Assembly: GCA_047495785.1 (NCBI GenBank)
Contig: JBLDXI010000017.1
Span: forward strand, 3,038,001 to 3,102,000
Source: Lepidodermella squamata
Taxonomy: Eukaryota; Gastrotricha
Direction of reading: 5' to 3'
DNA length: 64,000 nt
In this document: positions 60,942-64,000 of the stretch, piece after piece
Position numbering within the stretch: position 1 is the stretch's first letter
How the letters are laid out: each line of letters starts with the position of its first letter
The notes under the pieces: model-generated
What the model saw: the letters and a program-made list of their open reading frames with translations, nothing else
What the model was told of the DNA's origin: nothing
Database searches by the model: none
Made by a program: the position numbers and the translations under genes

Positions 60942-63900
60942 ATGTTCGCCGCCAAAAGGCTGATGTCCCTCGGCGGTTCCGATATGGGTGATGGCGATGA
61001 TAAAGATGCGAACGAAGATCTACCCACGCCTGGGCCTATAGTTGAACTGGAAGGCGACGAAGAGAGCAACTTGCGGCGCGCTGTTGTCGACATTGTCATT
61101 CGAGTGTTCTGCGTTGGCCGGCTGCGGCAATCGGCTTTTCCGGTCAACGGCGAGTCACGGGCCCAGCCTTATGAAAATTACGACAGCGAGCAAATCGACA
61201 CGCAGCTAACCGATGAAGTCGATGCACTCATCGCTAAATATCTATTCGACGGCGACATTCAGTGCCTGCGAAACTTTTCAGCCACAAGTGGCTCAAGTGG
61301 CGCCAGCGCAGGCGGCGATGCTTCTTCCTCGCCATCTTCCCCAAGCTACACGGTTTGCGGCCGACTTTTCAAAGCACAAGATGTTGTTTACAGCTGCCGT
61401 GACTGTGCCATCGACAACACTTGTGTCCTGTGTGCTACCTGCTTCATGCAATCGGACCACACCGGCCATAACTACCGAATGCACGCATCGGGTGGCGGCG
61501 GCTACTGTGATTGCGGTGACATTGAAGCCTGGCGCCGTTCTCCTGCTTGCAAGCTTCATACCAACGCTGCATTGAGCGCGTCCCCTTGCGATGCTGCAAC
61601 ACCCCAGCCGCAAGTTTCACCGGCGGTAGTAGCCGAAAGAGCAAGTCAGTTCTTGCGCCACATAATGAGACTGATTGAGCAAGTTCTAACGATGCAGATG
61701 GACGCTTTACCGGCTGATCTTCATGCCGCATTCGCCAAGAGCTTTCCAAGTGCCCTCACCGGCTGGCTATCGATTCTGTTCAATGATGAGATTCACAGGT
61801 AAACTAATAGGTTTCAATAAAATGGCAGCCTCACTTCTAGGTTGAGCAAATAGCATAATTTTTCAATCTTTGGTTTTATTTTGGAAATGCGCTCATAGTT
61901 TGCAGAGTTCAAATTATCAGCCTCACAATGAACTGAATTAAATTGAGAATTTAAGAAGTAAGAATAGGGGGAATTTTGACCCTTGCCCTCAAGTATTGTT
62001 GTTGATACCTGCTTCAAATGAGTTTTCGATTTTACTTTTTTCAGTTTCGATGAGGTCATTCGAACCTTGCGCTATGCCGTCAGCTGCAGCAATTCGATGG
62101 CGGAAGCTTTCGCCACGCTGGTGGACCGCAAGGGTCGTAGCTTGATATTTTACGGCCGACAGGCCGCGTGCCTCAACGCCACTAATCGAGTTGCTCAGCG
62201 CAGTGCTCAAGAGAACGCAAAGCACATGCCCCTTCGCGTGCAGTCGGCGACGTTTGGTGCTTTTCAGTTGCAGGAAGTTGCCGGTAAACCGAAGGAATTC
62301 CGCGTTGTATCACTACTAATTATGCCTATTTATGTTTTAGTTCGCATTCTCGACTTGATAATTTCTCGCCTATTGACCAATTCCCCGGATATGCAGCGTG
62401 CTATTCTCAACGCGCTCGAAGCACCTTGCCTACGCCCTGCTGATGACCGCAATCAGCTTCTTGTTTTGGACTCGCTTCTGCTGGCAAACAGCGCCTTGTG
62501 GAAAGCCGCTCGCTCCTCCACGCATCAATTCTTCATGGCGGCTGCCTTTAGTTTGCCTGAATGCAGACGTAAGAAAGGCGAAATTTTCGATCATTCAATA
62601 TGTTTGATATTTCGATATTTCCAGGCCGATTCGGCATGTGCTATGCCCGCAATTACTCACAAATCATGAGCAATTTCGTCGAGAAAGATTTTCATCACTA
62701 CAAGGATTCGATTGTTTCAGTTTCTGTCCAGTTATTCACTGTGCCTTCGCTGGTGCTGACTCTAGTTGAGCAGCTCGACTTCATTGTTAAGATCGCAGGT
62801 GCAATTCGAACTTCAATTGAACCCGCAATCAACAGCGAAATGGGTGAGTTTCTTCGGCCAGGGTCTTGGGTTTGGGTTCCCTGTGGTCCATGCTGGGATG
62901 TAATACACGTTTGTGTTATTTAGGCATAGTTCCGTCGTCGGAACAGCTTGAAAGCGACTCTGTCCCGCCCTTCCTAATAGAACACTTGGCCGAAACTGTA
63001 AATGATATTGAGTATGTACTTTACTGTCACAGATCCTGCCTCGGGTGTCTCTCGTGAAATCATCGACACGAGCAAACTACAGTCCATGGCTCGTACCCTT
63101 CCATCGCCTTACGCTTTTGCCGCGCATGACTTCAGGTGCGAAATGCGTGCAAAACCATTCTTGTGCCTTCTTCTTACTTTGCTTGAATGGACTGTCGATT
63201 GCTTCGTATGTCGTTGAACTTTTCAACGAGGCATCGGCAGCTTGCTAACTCTTTTTTCCACCGCTTCAAACTAACTGTGTGTTAATTTTTCCAGATATGT
63301 GTTGCGATCTCTTCCGAATGAACTTCCACTTTGGTCTGATGCGGTGGAGGACGCAGTTCTGCGAGGGTTCGTGTCCTTCGTTCACCAAGTCGTGAAACCC
63401 TTCACTGGTACGGACGCTTTGACCCGACGAGTCGGCGAACACGTCGAATGGGATCCAGTCCTCACGAACGCATTCTCCTTTTTCGACAGCGTTCATCCGA
63501 CGCTGTTCCTATTCTACAACCGTCTTGTTTCGCCTCATAAGGTTTTTTAACGGAATTTCGTGGTTCAAAAGTAGTAACTTGATTTTGTTTACAGCCTCAA
63601 AGATTGACAAATGCACTCTCTATGATTCGACCTACGCTCAACGCATCTCTGCGATCACTCAACTGCTTTGCCAGCCATGTGGTTAAGCTGGAACTTCGTC
63701 GTGCTGCTGATAAGGCTGGCAGCGTTCAGTCGCCGCCGAAACAGCGCAAGTCCGATGAATCGGAGCATTCTGCTGCGAATCAGAGTGTTGTTGATTCGCT
63801 GATGGCTCAGCTGACGCCGGGTGTCACCCTGGAAGCGACGTGTTCGGGTCACAACGTGACTATTGATCCGGTTTCTCTCCACAACGGCGTGCCTCGAGTA

Positions 63901-64000
63901 ATATACGATCTGATGGGAGGTGCTGCATCTCTAGGCATCCAGCCGTGGTTCGCGCTATGCGGAGGCCAGCCGGATGCTCCAGCTTACGATGAATTGACGC
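60942..64000 (+). CDS. UBR1/UBR2-type E3 ubiquitin ligase (N-recognin), truncated by window
   Basis: Recognises destabilising N-terminal residues for ubiquitylation. Exons: 60942-61798, 62045-62568, 62625-62843, 62924-63011, 63295-63541, and 63595 past the edge, all in consistent phase. The UBR box (about 136-210) shows its Cys/His ligands: YTVCGRLFKAQDVVYSCRDC, then CVLCATCFMQSDHTGHNY, GGYCDCGD and CKLH. FDEVIRTLRYAVSC (about 287) opens the adaptor-like region (ClpS-like/winged-helix N-terminus). CYARNYSQIMSNFVEKDFHH, SVQLFTVPSLV and YVLRSLPNELPLW match conserved UBR1/2 blocks. Part of the coding sequence between 62303 and 62340 may be an alternative micro-intron, but it reads through in frame. 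The RING region lies outside. Confidence 0.93.

Noticed and set aside
62303-62340. Possible 37-bp intron in the UBR gene (GTTGTA...TTTTAG)
   Set aside because: Too short for splicing and removal would shift the frame into a stop; reading through keeps the frame.
63012-63294. Extra UBR exon from short open frames in this interval
   Set aside because: Direct splicing of 63011 to 63295 gives the conserved DIEYVLRSLP reading in phase; the intervening frames do not match the family.

Overview
This window is eukaryotic nuclear DNA from a small, compact animal genome. Nearly all genes are split by short introns (mostly about 45-60 bp, with T-rich TTTTAG or TTTCAG acceptors), the families are metazoan, and several AATAAA signals follow the coding regions. 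The repertoire points to an ecdysozoan-type invertebrate: a beta-heavy spectrin, a 26/29-kDa-type cathepsin-like protein, a PAR-type bZIP, a GABA-B-like receptor, striatin, NIPA and UBR1/2. A full-length STIP1 with TPR1 and DP1 argues against Caenorhabditis. A nematode of another lineage or a tardigrade-like animal would fit, but I cannot settle the phylum from sequence alone. I joined exons by hand from splice consensus, reading frame and family resemblance. In every fully modelled gene the exon lengths sum to a multiple of three.

Layout. 1-3024 (minus): the 5' part of an SLC35A-type nucleotide-sugar transporter, then FAM177. 5224-11371 (plus): a tight run of STIP1/HOP, a homocysteine S-methyltransferase-type enzyme, a small coiled-coil protein and NAA20, spaced closely enough to suggest an operon. 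11372-13572: a TATA-containing promoter and 5' leader region. 13573-29882 (plus): one giant gene for beta-heavy spectrin (about 4,879 aa, 12 exons). 30389-35351 (minus): two tandem paralogues combining EF-hands with calpain-domain-III-like modules (EFCAB7-like). 36925-38197 (plus): a NIPA magnesium transporter. 39574-41743 (minus): a 26/29-kDa-protease-like protein lacking its catalytic cysteine. 41963-42204 (plus): a candidate 64-aa membrane microprotein. 42710-43004: a MITE with pogo/Tigger-like ends. 43253-45712 (plus): a GABA-B-like receptor in a single exon. 49799-51114 (plus): a PAR-type bZIP. 52384 to about 55.4 kb (minus): an F-box/WD40 protein. 57592-60241 (plus): striatin. 60942 to the right edge (plus): UBR1/2-type N-recognin, truncated by the window.

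The most striking observation is in the spectrin. Its actin-binding domain, normally two adjacent calponin-homology domains, is split by about 290 residues. About 210 of these are glycine-rich repeats built on GPNGEY, including nearly perfect 37-residue (111-bp) units. Other points of note are the Cys-to-Asp pseudo-protease, reciprocal EF-hand decay in the tandem paralogues, two well-supported GC-AG introns, the intronless receptor and the MITE. No tRNA, rRNA or CRISPR feature was recognised.
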